Shown here piece by piece: positions 8,059 through 17,520 of a stretch of 64,000 nucleotides of DNA. The stretch is from Bacteroidota bacterium. Lineage in GTDB: Bacteria > Bacteroidota > Bacteroidia > Flavobacteriales_D > Crocinitomicaceae. How positions within the stretch are numbered: position 1 is the first letter of the stretch; every line of letters begins with the position of its first letter. The notes below the pieces were generated by a model, which was not told the origin of the DNA, did not search any database, and saw only the letters and a program-made list of their open reading frames with translations. The position numbers and the translations under genes are program-made. The stretch covers positions 155,159-219,158 of the forward strand of contig SBGX01000011.1 in the NCBI GenBank assembly GCA_006226425.1, read 5' to 3'.

Positions 8059-10506
8059 TCATTTCCTCTTCTGAAGCCTGAGATCCAGGCGATAATAGAA
8101 TAACGGAAGGAATCCGAGCTGTGTTTTTTCCGCAATTGGTTCGGCTGTCGGATTCGCCAGGTCCGGGGCAAAAGCCAGCCCAAGCAGGTTTCTCGTGTTG
8201 AAGAGATTGACAAGATCCAAACCAATTTCATGAGTCATATTGCGCGCGTTGTATTTCCAGTTCACTTTGAGATCAAAGCGGAAATAGTCTCGGAATTGAC
8301 GTTCGTTGAAAGCCGAATCAATAAAGACGAGTTCATATTTTTTTCGAGTTTCATCCAGGTTGACAAAACCATAGCGTTTTCCACCTGCAACAGTCGTTTT
8401 GATTCCGATAGACAGACTTTGTTTTTCGCTTAGTTTGAATTCTTTTCCTCCCAAGAGATTAAGTGTATAAGTTCCGTTGTAGGAGGAGTTTCGTTCAATC
8501 CCATCCTGCCCCTTGTACTTCGAATCATAGAGCGAGGCGGTGAAGAGGAAAAAGAAGGATTTATCGAAGAATTTCTGAACCGTTAACTCAATTCCGTAGT
8601 TCCTGCCAGTCCCTTCATTGACCAGACTATCTGGGAAAATGCGGGCGAAACCGCTTCCCTGATTGAGTAATGAAAAGGCAGAAGGGTAATAGGTAACCGG
8701 AATCTGGAAAAGGTACTGGTAATAAGCTTCCGTTTTGATCTGTAAGTTTTTGGAAAAATTCTTTTGGTAACCGATCACCTGATGGATACTTTTGGTAAAA
8801 TCCATCCCTTGATTAAATCGTCTTTTGGGACCTCCAAGGGAATCTCCATGGTAGGAGTAGGTGTAGAGAGGTTGGGTTTGGCTGTGCAGACCCGCTCCGG
8901 CAAAAATAGCCTGACCTTTTTTGAAACGCCATTTCCATCCAACTCTTGGTTCAACCGGAGAGAAACTTTTACTCAGGGAATAATATTGGGCATGCAGTCC
9001 GCTGGTAAAATCCATGTCTTCCGTAATTCGCCAGCGCCATTGCACAAAAGGTTGAACGAGTAAAGCACCTCCATTGAAATCCCAACGATTCACAAATTGA
9101 CTGTGGTCGGTGACCAGGACGGAATCATTCATGTTCATCCACTGATATTCCACGTTAGCACCAAATTTGATGAGGTGGCGAGTGTTGAACTTGTGATTCA
9201 GGCTGATGTAGTTAGACAGGCGTTGGGTTTTAAACTGATAGCCCATTAACTGGTAAATGGAATCGACAATGATTCGGTAAATCTCCTGATTGTTCTCCTG
9301 AACGGTGTCGAGGTGTCGGAGTAAAAAGTCGTGTTTCGAATGCTGTTCTTCCAGGCTATAGGCCAGGGTGTTTGTCAGGAAGGATTTTTCATTGATCGAT
9401 TTTTTATACACCAGTCCGCTGACGCCCATAGAGGTTCCAAAGTACTGGTCGCGATCTCCTTCTCCGTACAGTTCGGTGGAATATTCCTCCAAATCTGAGA
9501 TTTTGATGGCAATATTGCTTTTTCCACCAATTCCGAACCAGGAAAGGTTTCCTCCTTTGGCCAATTTCCAGTTGAACTTGAAGGCAGCATCACCGTATTC
9601 GGGAACAGCGTCTGTCCCGATTTGAATTCCGAGTACCTGGAAGAGGCGAAGGGTGGAGTATCTTCCCATGATTAGATAGCTCGATTTTCCGTTGGAGGAG
9701 AGTGGTCCTTCCAGAAGGAATTCAGTTCCGAGGAAACCAAACTGACCAGTGAACTCATGCCGCTTATTATTTCCGTTCCGGAGTTTCAAATCAAAAACGC
9801 CGGAGATACTGTTTCCGTATTCTGCTGGGAAAGCACTCATGAAGAAATCCGAATTTCCCAGTAGCTTATTGTTCAGGATGGAAACAGGTCCACCGGTACT
9901 TCCTGAAATGGCGAAATGGGAAGGGTTCGGAATATCCACTCCTTCAATTCGATAGACGATTCCTAGAGGGGAGTTTCCCCGCACGATGATATCATTCCGA
10001 GAATCATCCGCTCCCTGAACTCCGGCAAAATTGGAGGCCATTCGAGCGGGGTCGGAACGGGATCCGGCATAACGGTCCGTTTCTTCCACACTGAATTGTT
10101 GTGCTGAAACGATAGCGAGTTCATTGATCGTTTCTCCTTTTTTTCTTCCGACGACCTGTACTTCCTGGGCTTCCTGAAACTTTTCGATCAGTGGAATTTC
10201 CAGAACGGTTTCCTTTCCGGTAATGACAACGATGGTGACACTACTCGTCTGGTATGATAGGTAGGAGGCACGTAGATCATGTTTCCCAATGGGGACTTCT
10301 TTGATTTCGAAGTTTCCATCAAGATCTGTTAGTGTTCTCAGTAATTTGGTCGAGTCGGAAGTGAAGATCTGGATTTTGGCACCGGTGATGGGGACTTTGG
10401 TTTCCCGGTCGAAAACCGTACCTCTGACCGATTGCGTCAATTGAGCCTGAGATTCGATTGAAATGAGTGCAAACAGAATCGTTAAGATTGCAGCAAAAGC
10501 TTTCAT
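8059..10506 (-). CDS. TonB-dependent receptor with carboxypeptidase-like regulatory domain
   Basis: An outer membrane active transporter powered through TonB. The 815-residue protein begins with a signal peptide ending in ESQAQ, then a CarboxypepD_reg-like Ig domain (about residues 25-110, with GTVFDRETKVPITGAKI and LTDLDGNFEI), a plug domain (about 130-250, DDSRNDIIVRGNSPLGI) and a 22-strand barrel to the C-terminus. No SusD partner is next to it, so it is not a classical Sus-type glycan system. The gene starts 20 bases downstream of a peptide-binding lipoprotein on the same strand, suggesting a shared substrate, perhaps a peptide or a metal-chelating compound. The ligand is unknown. The family assignment is firm. 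Confidence 0.9.
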   Translation of the reverse strand: MKAFAAILTILFALISIESQAQLTQSVRGTVFDRETKVPITGAKIQIFTSDSTKLLRTLTDLDGNFEIKEVPIGKHDLRASYLSYQTSSVTIVVITGKETVLEIPLIEKFQEAQEVQVVGRKKGETINELAIVSAQQFSVEETDRYAGSRSDPARMASNFAGVQGADDSRNDIIVRGNSPLGIVYRIEGVDIPNPSHFAISGSTGGPVSILNNKLLGNSDFFMSAFPAEYGNSISGVFDLKLRNGNNKRHEFTGQFGFLGTEFLLEGPLSSNGKSSYLIMGRYSTLRLFQVLGIQIGTDAVPEYGDAAFKFNWKLAKGGNLSWFGIGGKSNIAIKISDLEEYSTELYGEGDRDQYFGTSMGVSGLVYKKSINEKSFLTNTLAYSLEEQHSKHDFLLRHLDTVQENNQEIYRIIVDSIYQLMGYQFKTQRLSNYISLNHKFNTRHLIKFGANVEYQWMNMNDSVLVTDHSQFVNRWDFNGGALLVQPFVQWRWRITEDMDFTSGLHAQYYSLSKSFSPVEPRVGWKWRFKKGQAIFAGAGLHSQTQPLYTYSYHGDSLGGPKRRFNQGMDFTKSIHQVIGYQKNFSKNLQIKTEAYYQYLFQIPVTYYPSAFSLLNQGSGFARIFPDSLVNEGTGRNYGIELTVQKFFDKSFFFLFTASLYDSKYKGQDGIERNSSYNGTYTLNLLGGKEFKLSEKQSLSIGIKTTVAGGKRYGFVNLDETRKKYELVFIDSAFNERQFRDYFRFDLKVNWKYNARNMTHEIGLDLVNLFNTRNLLGLAFAPDLANPTAEPIAEKTQLGFLPLFYYRLDLRLQKRK

Positions 10507-10526
10507 GCAGACAATGTTAGAATTGA

Positions 10527-12272
10527 TTAGTTCTTACGGACGTGTTTTTCGTATTCCTCCTTCGTCCACTCATGTAGATAGACTGATCTGAAATCGAAGT
10601 AATTCAAGGGGTTTTCGTGTAAATTACGCACCTTGGAGTAAAGAAGTTGAATATCACCATTGTACCAAAGTGGAATGAGTGGAGGATCTTTCATCAGCTC
10701 AACCTCTGCTTTGGCAAAGAGTTCCATTCGTTTCGATTTTTTCTCTTCTGATTTCGCTGCTTCGAAGAGGCGATCAAAAGCAGGGTTTACATACCTCGAT
10801 TGATTCATTTTGGATGCTTCCGACATGGACTTGGGAACAATTTTTCCGTAAAAATTGGTCAGGAAAGATTCCGGACTGACGTAATCCGCAAACCAGGCGG
10901 TGCGAAAGAGGTCTCCTTTCAAGTAGTTAGCATCCTGTCTTTTTTGTTCAAAGGAGGAAGCATCGATATTGACATGGATGCCAAGGACCTGAAAAATCTG
11001 GTAAGAGAAATCTTCAGCCACGGCAGCGTGCACATCCCCAACATTTAGGCGGAGTGTGACTGTTCCGAAACCTTCTCCGTTTGGATAACCAGCTTCGGCA
11101 AGCAATTTTTTGGCTTTCTCCGGGTCATAACTGTAGGAGACGGCCTTGATGGCTTTAAAATCATAGGAGCGGAATTGTCTTGAAATAGGAGGGGTAATCC
11201 CGTAAATACCGTTTTCGTAGGCCTGTCCTTTCAGAATGGTTTGTGTAATTCTGTTTCTTCGGATGGCATAGTTGAAAGCCTGACGTACCCGTATATCTTG
11301 AAAACGGGGGTCCTTCATATTGAAGAAGTAGTAATTGGTCGCCAATAGCGGATTATTTCTGAGAATCAAAAGAGGCGGTTTGGAATTAAAATCCTTGATT
11401 CTTCCCTCTAGCATAGCTGAAATCCGACTGGTCGGAAGGGCTTCAATGTAGTGGGTTTTTCCCTCTTCAAATAAATCGAGTTCTTCCAGTTTTTTGTTTT
11501 CGATCAGGAACTCAATTTTATCCAGATAGGGAAGTGCATTGCCTTTTTCGTCGGAGAGATAATAGTCCTCGTTCTTACTAAGAACAATTTGTTTTCGATC
11601 GTCTACCTGTTCCGTACCATCGTATTTGAATGGTCCGGTTCCAATAAGTTCATCTTCTTTTCCAGCTTCAGCCAGTTTTTTGGAAACAATGGCTGCATTG
11701 ACACCGGCAAGTTTCGAAAGGAAATTCGCATCTGGTTTTTGTAGCTCTATCTTGAGCGTTTGACCTTTATAACTGATCCCACTGATTTTTTTACTCGTAC
11801 CTTCATGAAATTCATCAATTCCTTCAATGCTGCCATGAAAGAAGGAAGCGTACGCCGAAGTAGAATTTCCGTGCTGGTCCTTTTTACTAAGTGATTCAAA
11901 GCTAAATATAATGTCTTCCATCGTCAGTTTTCGGTCGGCTTCGGAACTCAAAAACTCATTTTCATGGAAAAGAACATCTTCCCTGATCTTAAAAGTGTAA
12001 GAGGTTTTATCATTAGATACCTTCCAGGATTCGGCCAGGCGTGGTTCGATACTTAAGTCTTTGGTATTGAAGGAAACGAGTCCTTCCATAACCTGACTGA
12101 TGACCAGTGCCGAATGCACATCAATAATTTGATTGGGTCTGGTAGTCGATAATTCGGATCCAATACACATTCGGAAAGTTCCGCCTGCATGTTCAAATAA
12201 AGGCTTGTTTTTTCTCCCCCCGCATCCGGTCAAAACAAGAAGTGCCAACAAGAATGTTGCTAGTTTTTTCAT
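10527..12272 (-). CDS. ABC transporter substrate-binding lipoprotein, peptide type (SBP family 5)
   Basis: Binds a peptide-like ligand outside the cytoplasmic membrane and normally hands it to an ABC importer. The start at 12272 gives a clean lipoprotein signal (lipobox LTGC, Cys17); the ATG-like codon five residues upstream would weaken it. The 581-residue length and motifs such as PRLAESWKVSNDKTSYTFKIR, ETGPFK-like IGTGPFKYDG and DPEKAKKLLAEAGYPNGEG are typical of OppA/DppA proteins. No permease or ATPase genes are next to it. Instead a TonB-dependent receptor follows after 20 bases, so both are probably one transcript. Either the permease lies elsewhere or this protein works with the receptor at the outer membrane. 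Family firm, ligand unknown. Confidence 0.88.
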   Translation of the reverse strand: MKKLATFLLALLVLTGCGGRKNKPLFEHAGGTFRMCIGSELSTTRPNQIIDVHSALVISQVMEGLVSFNTKDLSIEPRLAESWKVSNDKTSYTFKIREDVLFHENEFLSSEADRKLTMEDIIFSFESLSKKDQHGNSTSAYASFFHGSIEGIDEFHEGTSKKISGISYKGQTLKIELQKPDANFLSKLAGVNAAIVSKKLAEAGKEDELIGTGPFKYDGTEQVDDRKQIVLSKNEDYYLSDEKGNALPYLDKIEFLIENKKLEELDLFEEGKTHYIEALPTSRISAMLEGRIKDFNSKPPLLILRNNPLLATNYYFFNMKDPRFQDIRVRQAFNYAIRRNRITQTILKGQAYENGIYGITPPISRQFRSYDFKAIKAVSYSYDPEKAKKLLAEAGYPNGEGFGTVTLRLNVGDVHAAVAEDFSYQIFQVLGIHVNIDASSFEQKRQDANYLKGDLFRTAWFADYVSPESFLTNFYGKIVPKSMSEASKMNQSRYVNPAFDRLFEAAKSEEKKSKRMELFAKAEVELMKDPPLIPLWYNGDIQLLYSKVRNLHENPLNYFDFRSVYLHEWTKEEYEKHVRKN

Positions 12273-12473
12273 GTATAATAAAAACACTGTTAGAATAACA
12301 AGTTTACGAAAAAAGCCGCGATTATCAGGAGTAATTTTGCATTAAATTGATATGCGTCGAAAGAAATAAGCAATTGGTCGGATTCTAAATGCAAAAAATG
12401 ATGAATCAAAATTTGGTTTTGCAAAAATTAGTACTTAAACTTGTACCCTACTAAAAAAGGCAAGATACTTTAG

Positions 12474-13286
12474 ATGAGTGGAAAGAGGATATTTTTAGCA
12501 GTTTCCTTTATACTGGCTTTAAGTAACTGGTCCTGGGCGACTTTATCAATTGAGGGAAGTTATCAGGGGAAGAATCTCTATGTCCAGAATCCGGAAGATA
12601 GTGATGGATTTGGGTTCTGCGCTACTAAAGTTACAGTGAACGGAGATGTAATGCCTGGAGGAACCTCTTCAAGTGCATTTGAGATAGACTTTTCGATGTT
12701 CAATATTGAAATCGGTGATCCAGTTTTTATTGTGATTGAGCACAACGATGGATGTAAGCCTAAGATTTTGAACCCAGAAGTGTTGCTGCCAAGAAGTACC
12801 TTTAAAGTGACTTCGATGTCTGTTTCAGAAAATGGAAAGCTGGTTTGGAAAACGACAAACGAGCAGGGAAAACTTCCTTTCCTGATTGAGCAGTATCGCT
12901 GGAACAAATGGGTTGAAATCGGTGAAGTTCAAGGAAAAGGAAAAAGTGGAAGCAACGAGAATAGTTATGATTTTCAAGTGATTCCACATTCAGGAGAAAA
13001 TACCGTAAGAGTTGCACAAGTAGATCACTCCGGTCTGAAAAAATCTTCGAAAGAAGTAAAATTTACTTCCACAGCGCCCGTTGTTGAGAAGAATCCAATT
13101 AAAGTAAGAAACGAAATTAAATTCACGGCAAATGGAAGTCCGGTGGAAACCAAATACGAAATTTACGATGCCTATGGGAACATTGTGAAGAAAGGTTTTG
13201 GTTCATCCGTGAACTGTGAGAATCTCCTGAAAGGAGCTTACTACATTAATTTTGATAATAAAACGGAGAAGTTCTTTAAAGGCTGA
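12474..13286 (+). CDS. Secreted protein with T9SS-like C-terminal tail, function unknown
   Basis: A 270-residue exported protein. The signal peptide ends about SWA (residues 1-23). The middle contains two short beta-rich modules, the second (about 105-190) resembling a fibronectin/Ig-like fold with VWKTTNEQGKLPFLIEQYRW. The last 70 residues (TKYEIYDAYGNIVKKGFG, then LLKGAYYINF) follow the pattern of a type IX secretion sorting domain, although the usual PNP motif is missing. Two cysteine-containing segments flank GDPVFIVIEHNDGC. A strong terminator follows at 13308-13335. A weak promoter-like element (TACTTTAG, 12466-12473) abuts the ATG. No enzyme family recognised. Confidence 0.7.
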   Translation: MSGKRIFLAVSFILALSNWSWATLSIEGSYQGKNLYVQNPEDSDGFGFCATKVTVNGDVMPGGTSSSAFEIDFSMFNIEIGDPVFIVIEHNDGCKPKILNPEVLLPRSTFKVTSMSVSENGKLVWKTTNEQGKLPFLIEQYRWNKWVEIGEVQGKGKSGSNENSYDFQVIPHSGENTVRVAQVDHSGLKKSSKEVKFTSTAPVVEKNPIKVRNEIKFTANGSPVETKYEIYDAYGNIVKKGFGSSVNCENLLKGAYYINFDNKTEKFFKG

Positions 13287-13307
13287 TCCGAACAAAATAA
13301 ATTTTTC

Positions 13308-13335
13308 AAACCCTGATTTAGTCAGGGTTTTTTTT
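13308..13335 (+). terminator. Rho-independent terminator
   Basis: The 8-bp stem AACCCTGA/TCAGGGTT at 13309-13329 has a five-base loop and is followed directly by a run of T. It ends the secreted-protein transcript at 13286 and lies only 9 bases before the start of mce. Confidence 0.85.
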
Positions 13336-13344
13336 GGTATCAAC

Positions 13345-13743
13345 ATGAACAAAATCGAACACCTGGGTATAGCAGTTAGTGACATGGAGGCTTCTCTGAA
13401 AGTTTATGAAACGCTTTTGGGAACCACTTGTTACAAGCAGGAGGAAGTAGCATCGGAAGGAGTATTAACAGCATTTCTAAAGATAGGAGAAACAAAAATT
13501 GAGTTGCTTCAAGCTACGAAGCCGGATAGTCCCATCGCCAAGTTTATTGAGAAGAAAGGACAGGGGATTCATCACATAGCCTTTGATGTGGACGATATTC
13601 ATGCAGAAATTAAGCGCCTTTCGGAAGAAGGCTATGAGTTGATCCATCAGGAGCCTAAAGATGGGGCAGATGGAAAGATCATTGCTTTTTTGCATCCGAG
13701 ATCAACAGAGGGAGTTTTGGTGGAATTGTGTCAGGACCGTTAA
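13345..13743 (+). CDS. mce: Methylmalonyl-CoA epimerase
   Basis: Interconverts (2S)- and (2R)-methylmalonyl-CoA in the propionyl-CoA/succinyl-CoA route. The protein has 132 residues and the two-module VOC fold. The expected metal ligands are visible: a His in KIEHLGIAV near the start, a Glu in KIELLQ, a His in GQGIHHIAFDVDD, and a Glu in GVLVELCQ at the end. The start at 13345 was chosen because the frame extends upstream only through the terminator of the previous gene and gives a typical MNKIEHLGIAV beginning. It is followed after 9 bases by prfB. The mutase genes that would complete the pathway are not in the window. The family is clear; glyoxalase-type relatives are less likely. Confidence 0.9.
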   Translation: MNKIEHLGIAVSDMEASLKVYETLLGTTCYKQEEVASEGVLTAFLKIGETKIELLQATKPDSPIAKFIEKKGQGIHHIAFDVDDIHAEIKRLSEEGYELIHQEPKDGADGKIIAFLHPRSTEGVLVELCQDR

Positions 13744-13752
13744 GTAAAGGGA

Positions 13753-14838
13753 ATGGTTAATCAGGATCAAATAAAAGAGTTAAATGATCGGATCGGTGCC
13801 ATTGCGAAGTACCTGAAAATCGATCAGAAGAAAGTGGAGCTTCAGGAGGCCGAGTTGAAGACGCAGGACCCTGGCTTTTGGGATGACCCCAATAAGGCTC
13901 AGGCACACATGAAGAACATTCAGGCGGTTAAATTTTGGATTCAGGCGCATGAAGAGTTGCGGAGCGGATTAGAGGATCTTGAAGTATTGGTTGATTTCTT
14001 TAAAGAAGGAGCCATCGAGGAGCAGGAAGTGGATGAAACACATCATAAACTGTTGGAAGGAGTTGAAGAGCTTGAACTGAAAAACATGCTTTCCGGTGAG
14101 GAGGATCAATTGAGTGCGGTACTACAAATTACTGCTGGCGCAGGAGGAACCGAAAGTTGTGATTGGGCATCGATGTTGATGCGGATGTATCAGATGTGGG
14201 GCCAACGAAATGGTTATAAAATCAAAGAACTGAACTTCCAGGAAGGGGATGTGGCCGGGATCAAAACGGTGACCCTGGAGTTTGAAGGATCCTTCGCTTT
14301 TGGCTATTTGAAGGGAGAGAATGGAGTACATCGACTGGTACGGATTTCACCTTTCGATTCAAATGCGAAACGACACACCTCATTTGCGTCGGTGTATGTG
14401 TATCCCCTGGTGGACGATTCAATTGAGATTCAGATCAATCCGGCGGATATCACCTGGGAAACTTTTCGTTCTGGTGGAGCTGGAGGACAGAATGTGAACA
14501 AGGTGGAGACAGCTGTCCGTTTGCGTCACGCGCCTACCGGAATTGTGATCGAAAACTCCGAATCTCGCTCCCAATTGGGAAATAAAGAGAAAGCGATGCA
14601 ATTGCTTCGTTCACAGTTATATGAACTGGAGTATCGTTCCAGAATGGAGAAACGAGATGAAATTGAAGCGAGTAAGAAGAAAATAGAATGGGGATCTCAG
14701 ATTCGAAATTACGTTATGCACCCGTATAAACTGGTGAAGGATGTCCGAACTGGTTACGAAAGCGGAAATGTTGAGTCTGTGATGGATGGAGGGATCGATG
14801 AATTTCTCAAGTCTTACCTGATGACATATGGAAATTAA
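13753..14838 (+). CDS. prfB: Peptide chain release factor 2
   Basis: RF2 recognises UAA and UGA stop codons and triggers release of the finished protein at the ribosome. The 361-residue protein shows the stop-codon recognition motif SPF at residues 199-201 and the catalytic GGQ at 244-246, in [17 protein letters not shown] rather than PxT makes it RF2, not RF1. Many bacteria regulate prfB by a programmed +1 frameshift at an in-frame UGA near codon 26. Here the reading frame runs through that region (AKYLKID) with no stop, so this gene has no such control. It sits between mce and arsC with gaps of 9 and 5 bases, probably one transcript. Confidence 0.96.
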   Translation: MVNQDQIKELNDRIGAIAKYLKIDQKKVELQEAELKTQDPGFWDDPNKAQAHMKNIQAVKFWIQAHEELRSGLEDLEVLVDFFKEGAIEEQEVDETHHKLLEGVEELELKNMLSGEEDQLSAVLQITAGAGGTESCDWASMLMRMYQMWGQRNGYKIKELNFQEGDVAGIKTVTLEFEGSFAFGYLKGENGVHRLVRISPFDSNAKRHTSFASVYVYPLVDDSIEIQINPADITWETFRSGGAGGQNVNKVETAVRLRHAPTGIVIENSESRSQLGNKEKAMQLLRSQLYELEYRSRMEKRDEIEASKKKIEWGSQIRNYVMHPYKLVKDVRTGYESGNVESVMDGGIDEFLKSYLMTYGN

Positions 14839-14843
14839 AGCCT

Positions 14844-15191
14844 ATGAAGACAATTATATATCACAATCCCAGATGTTCCAAGTCCCGCGAAGCGAAAGGC
14901 TTGCTGGAAGCGGAAAATTGCGAAATAGAAGTAGTGGAGTATCTGAAGGATACCCCGGATAAATCAGAGATTAAAAAACTGGTTGATCTTTTGGGGATTG
15001 CGCCACATGATCTGATCCGAAAAGGAGAAGCAATTTACAAGGAGCAATACAAGGGAAAAGAGTTGTCGGATGAACAATGGATCGAAGCCATGGCAGCGCA
15101 TCCCATTTTGATCGAACGCCCGATCATTATTCAGGGAAATAAGGCTGTTGTTGGACGACCACCCAGCCTGGTTTTGGATCTTGTTAAATAA
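14844..15191 (+). CDS. arsC: Arsenate reductase, ArsC (glutaredoxin-dependent) family
   Basis: Reduces arsenate to arsenite using glutaredoxin and glutathione in characterised members. The 115-residue protein contains all four residues known to matter in plasmid R773 ArsC: Cys11 in NPRCSKSR, and Arg59, Arg92 (ERPII) and Arg105 (VGRPPS), matching C12, R60, R94 and R107. No arsenite exporter, ArsR regulator or other ars gene is adjacent, so it may be a general ArsC-fold reductase rather than part of a resistance operon. It is the third gene after mce and prfB and ends ten bases before the convergent sugar operon. Confidence 0.85.
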   Translation: MKTIIYHNPRCSKSREAKGLLEAENCEIEVVEYLKDTPDKSEIKKLVDLLGIAPHDLIRKGEAIYKEQYKGKELSDEQWIEAMAAHPILIERPIIIQGNKAVVGRPPSLVLDLVK

Positions 15192-15200
15192 AGCGTTTGT

Positions 15201-16505
15201 TTACAAACTCCAGTATTCCAGTTCCTGAATTTTATTTCGGAACAGGCCTTTGATGTCCACAAAAACACCTTTACCATCGTGCAACAAAGATTTGAAGTAA
15301 GCTTCATCTAACTCTTTGTATTCAGCATGATTGACTGCCACGATGATTGCATCGTATTTTCCTGCAGGTTGATCCACCAGTCCGATTCCATATTCATGCA
15401 TCATTTCTTCTGAAGAAGCATGTGGGTCAAGTACATCAACGGTCACCTGGAAGGATTTCAGTTCATTAATCACATCAATCACTTTGGAATTTCGAATGTC
15501 ACTGACATCTTCTTTGAACGTTGCACCCATCACCAGGACTCGTGCATTCTGAATCACCTTTCCTTGCGAGATGATCTTTTTGGCGGTTTGTTTCCCAATG
15601 TAGAAGCCCATGGAGTCGTTCACATAACGCCCACTGTTAATCACCTTGGAGTGATATCCGGCTTGTTGAGCACGGTGGGTCAGGTAGTATGGGTCAACTC
15701 CAATACAGTGTCCACCAACGAGGCCAGGGTAAAATTTCAAGAAATTCCATTTGGTTCCAGCCGCATCCAATACATCAAAGGTATTAATGCCCAGCTTGTT
15801 GAAGATTAGTGAGAGTTCATTGATCAGTGCGATGTTGACGTCGCGCTGTGTGTTTTCGATGATTTTGGCAGCTTCTGCTACTTTAATTGTAGGAGCCCGG
15901 TGAACACCAGCCCCAACGACGAGTTCGTAAGTTTTGGCAATCTGTTCCAGGGAACTTTCGCAACAACCTGAAACGACCTTGATGACGTTTTGCAGTGTGT
16001 GTTCTTTGTCTCCCGGATTAATTCGCTCGGGAGAATAACCAACCATAAAATCTTCGCGGAACTTCAATCCGGATTCTTCTTCCAGAATCGGAACACAATC
16101 TTCTTCAGTACACCCTGGATATACCGTTGATTCAAAAACAACGTAATCTCCTTTTTTTAGCACTTTTCCAACCGTACGGGAAGCTGCTAGCAGCGGGGTT
16201 AAGTCCGGCAACTTGGTCTCATCGATTGGCGTCGGAACGGCAACCACATAAAAGCGGCAGGCTTTGAGGTCTTCCAATTGACTGGTGAACGTAATATCTG
16301 TGTTTTCAAAGGCGGAGGCATCTAGTTCTTTGCTGGGATCAATTCCCTTTTGCATCAATTCAACACGCTCCTGGTTGATGTCAAAACCAACCACGCTGAT
16401 TTTTTTGGCAAACTCCAGAGCAATCGGCAATCCGACATAGCCCAGGCCGATCACGGCAAGTTTCTCCTCTTTGTTTAGTAGTTTATCGTAAATTAAGTTG
16501 CTCAT
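15201..16505 (-). CDS. Nucleotide-sugar 6-dehydrogenase, TviB/WbpO type
   Basis: Oxidises C6 of a UDP-N-acetylhexosamine (UDP-GlcNAc or UDP-GalNAc) to the uronic acid with two NAD. The 434-residue protein has the N-terminal NAD site GLGYVGLP, the middle domain and the catalytic Cys267 in GGHCIGVDPYYL, which distinguishes it from the UDP-glucose enzyme encoded upstream in the same operon. The sequence resembles TviB/WbpO and WbpA. It is the last gene of the six-gene operon; its first 23 bases overlap the 3-oxidoreductase gene. With the aminotransferase, oxidoreductase and acetyltransferase upstream it fits a UDP-2,3-diacetamido-uronic acid pathway. Whether it accepts UDP-GlcNAc or UDP-GalNAc cannot be read from sequence. 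Confidence 0.87.
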   Translation of the reverse strand: MSNLIYDKLLNKEEKLAVIGLGYVGLPIALEFAKKISVVGFDINQERVELMQKGIDPSKELDASAFENTDITFTSQLEDLKACRFYVVAVPTPIDETKLPDLTPLLAASRTVGKVLKKGDYVVFESTVYPGCTEEDCVPILEEESGLKFREDFMVGYSPERINPGDKEHTLQNVIKVVSGCCESSLEQIAKTYELVVGAGVHRAPTIKVAEAAKIIENTQRDVNIALINELSLIFNKLGINTFDVLDAAGTKWNFLKFYPGLVGGHCIGVDPYYLTHRAQQAGYHSKVINSGRYVNDSMGFYIGKQTAKKIISQGKVIQNARVLVMGATFKEDVSDIRNSKVIDVINELKSFQVTVDVLDPHASSEEMMHEYGIGLVDQPAGKYDAIIVAVNHAEYKELDEAYFKSLLHDGKGVFVDIKGLFRNKIQELEYWSL

Positions 16506-17517
16506 CTCTAATTTTGTAAATTCGTTCTATGATCTCTACCACTTTCAGGCCTTCCAGAGCATTGGTGGTAGCCGTTGTGTTTCCTTTCAAAGTTTGTACC
16601 ACGTTTGCGATCACGAAATGGTGGTTGGCGGCAGAGCCCTTATACGCTCCGTAATCATTGGCCGGACTGGCTTCAGGGAGTTCGGGCATCTCGTAATCCT
16701 TGATGTTACAAATTTCCACTTCGTTCATATATTGCCCCCCAATCTTAACACTTCCTTTGCTTCCGATAATAGTCATGGAGCTCTCGAGGTTTTGGTGTTG
16801 GACCGAAGTGGAGTAGTTCAAGCTTCCCATTCCGCCATTGACGAAGTCAAAACTGACGAAACCGGAGTCTTCAAAGGCAGTAAGATCCTGGTGTGTAAAA
16901 TCGGCAAATTTTCCCTGGATATTGTGAATGTCCCCGAAAAGCCAGTACATAATGTCAATGAAATGGGAGAACTGCGTGAATAAGGTTCCTCCGTCCAGGT
17001 CGCTGGTTCCTTTCCAGTTTTGCTTGTTATAGTAACGTTCATCCCGGTTCCAGTAGCAATTTAGCTGAACCATGAAAATATCGCCCAAAATACCTTTGTC
17101 AATCACCTCTTTGATCCAAACGGATGGAGGGGAATAGCGGTTTTGCATGACGCAAAAGACCTGTTTTGACATCTGCAGCGACTTAAAGATCACTTTTTCG
17201 CATTGATCCTTCGTCAGGCCCATTGGCTTTTCACAGACAACGTGCTTTTGTGCCTCCAGTGCTTTAATGGATTGCTCAGCATGCAGTCCGTTCGGAGTAC
17301 AAATGGAAACGGCATCGAATTCGAGTCCTGAAGCCAGCAGTTCATCCATTGAATGAAAAAGGGGCACTTCAAGATCTTCCAGTCCACACTCCTTTTTGTC
17401 CCGGATATCGACCATTGCAACCAGTTCTGATTCATCGTTTCGACGGATCATCTCCGCGTGTCGCTTTCCGATGTGGCCAGCGCCAACAACTGCAAATTTT
17501 ATGTGATTTGTCGCCAT
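16483..17517 (-). CDS. Gfo/Idh/MocA oxidoreductase, WbpB/WlbA-like
   Basis: An NAD-dependent sugar oxidoreductase that in WbpB/WlbA oxidises C3 of UDP-GlcNAc-uronate to the 3-keto sugar. The 344-residue protein has the Rossmann motif VVGAGHIGKRH at residues 10-20 and the conserved Gfo/Idh/MocA sequence VVCEKPMGLT with the active-site Lys. Later residues include CYWNRDERYY and GGTLFTQFSHFID, typical of the WbpB group. It lies between the acetyltransferase and the 6-dehydrogenase. In this pathway the 3-keto product is aminated by the WbpE-type aminotransferase, the first gene of the operon. Family and role are well supported by the gene set, though not proven. Confidence 0.87.
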   Translation of the reverse strand: MATNHIKFAVVGAGHIGKRHAEMIRRNDESELVAMVDIRDKKECGLEDLEVPLFHSMDELLASGLEFDAVSICTPNGLHAEQSIKALEAQKHVVCEKPMGLTKDQCEKVIFKSLQMSKQVFCVMQNRYSPPSVWIKEVIDKGILGDIFMVQLNCYWNRDERYYNKQNWKGTSDLDGGTLFTQFSHFIDIMYWLFGDIHNIQGKFADFTHQDLTAFEDSGFVSFDFVNGGMGSLNYSTSVQHQNLESSMTIIGSKGSVKIGGQYMNEVEICNIKDYEMPELPEASPANDYGAYKGSAANHHFVIANVVQTLKGNTTATTNALEGLKVVEIIERIYKIRDEQLNLR

Positions 17518-17520
17518 AGT

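Noticed and set aside
15194..15207. GTTTG-TTTA-CAAAC hairpin between arsC and the sugar operon
   Set aside because: Only five base pairs, A-T rich, no T run; not counted as a terminator.
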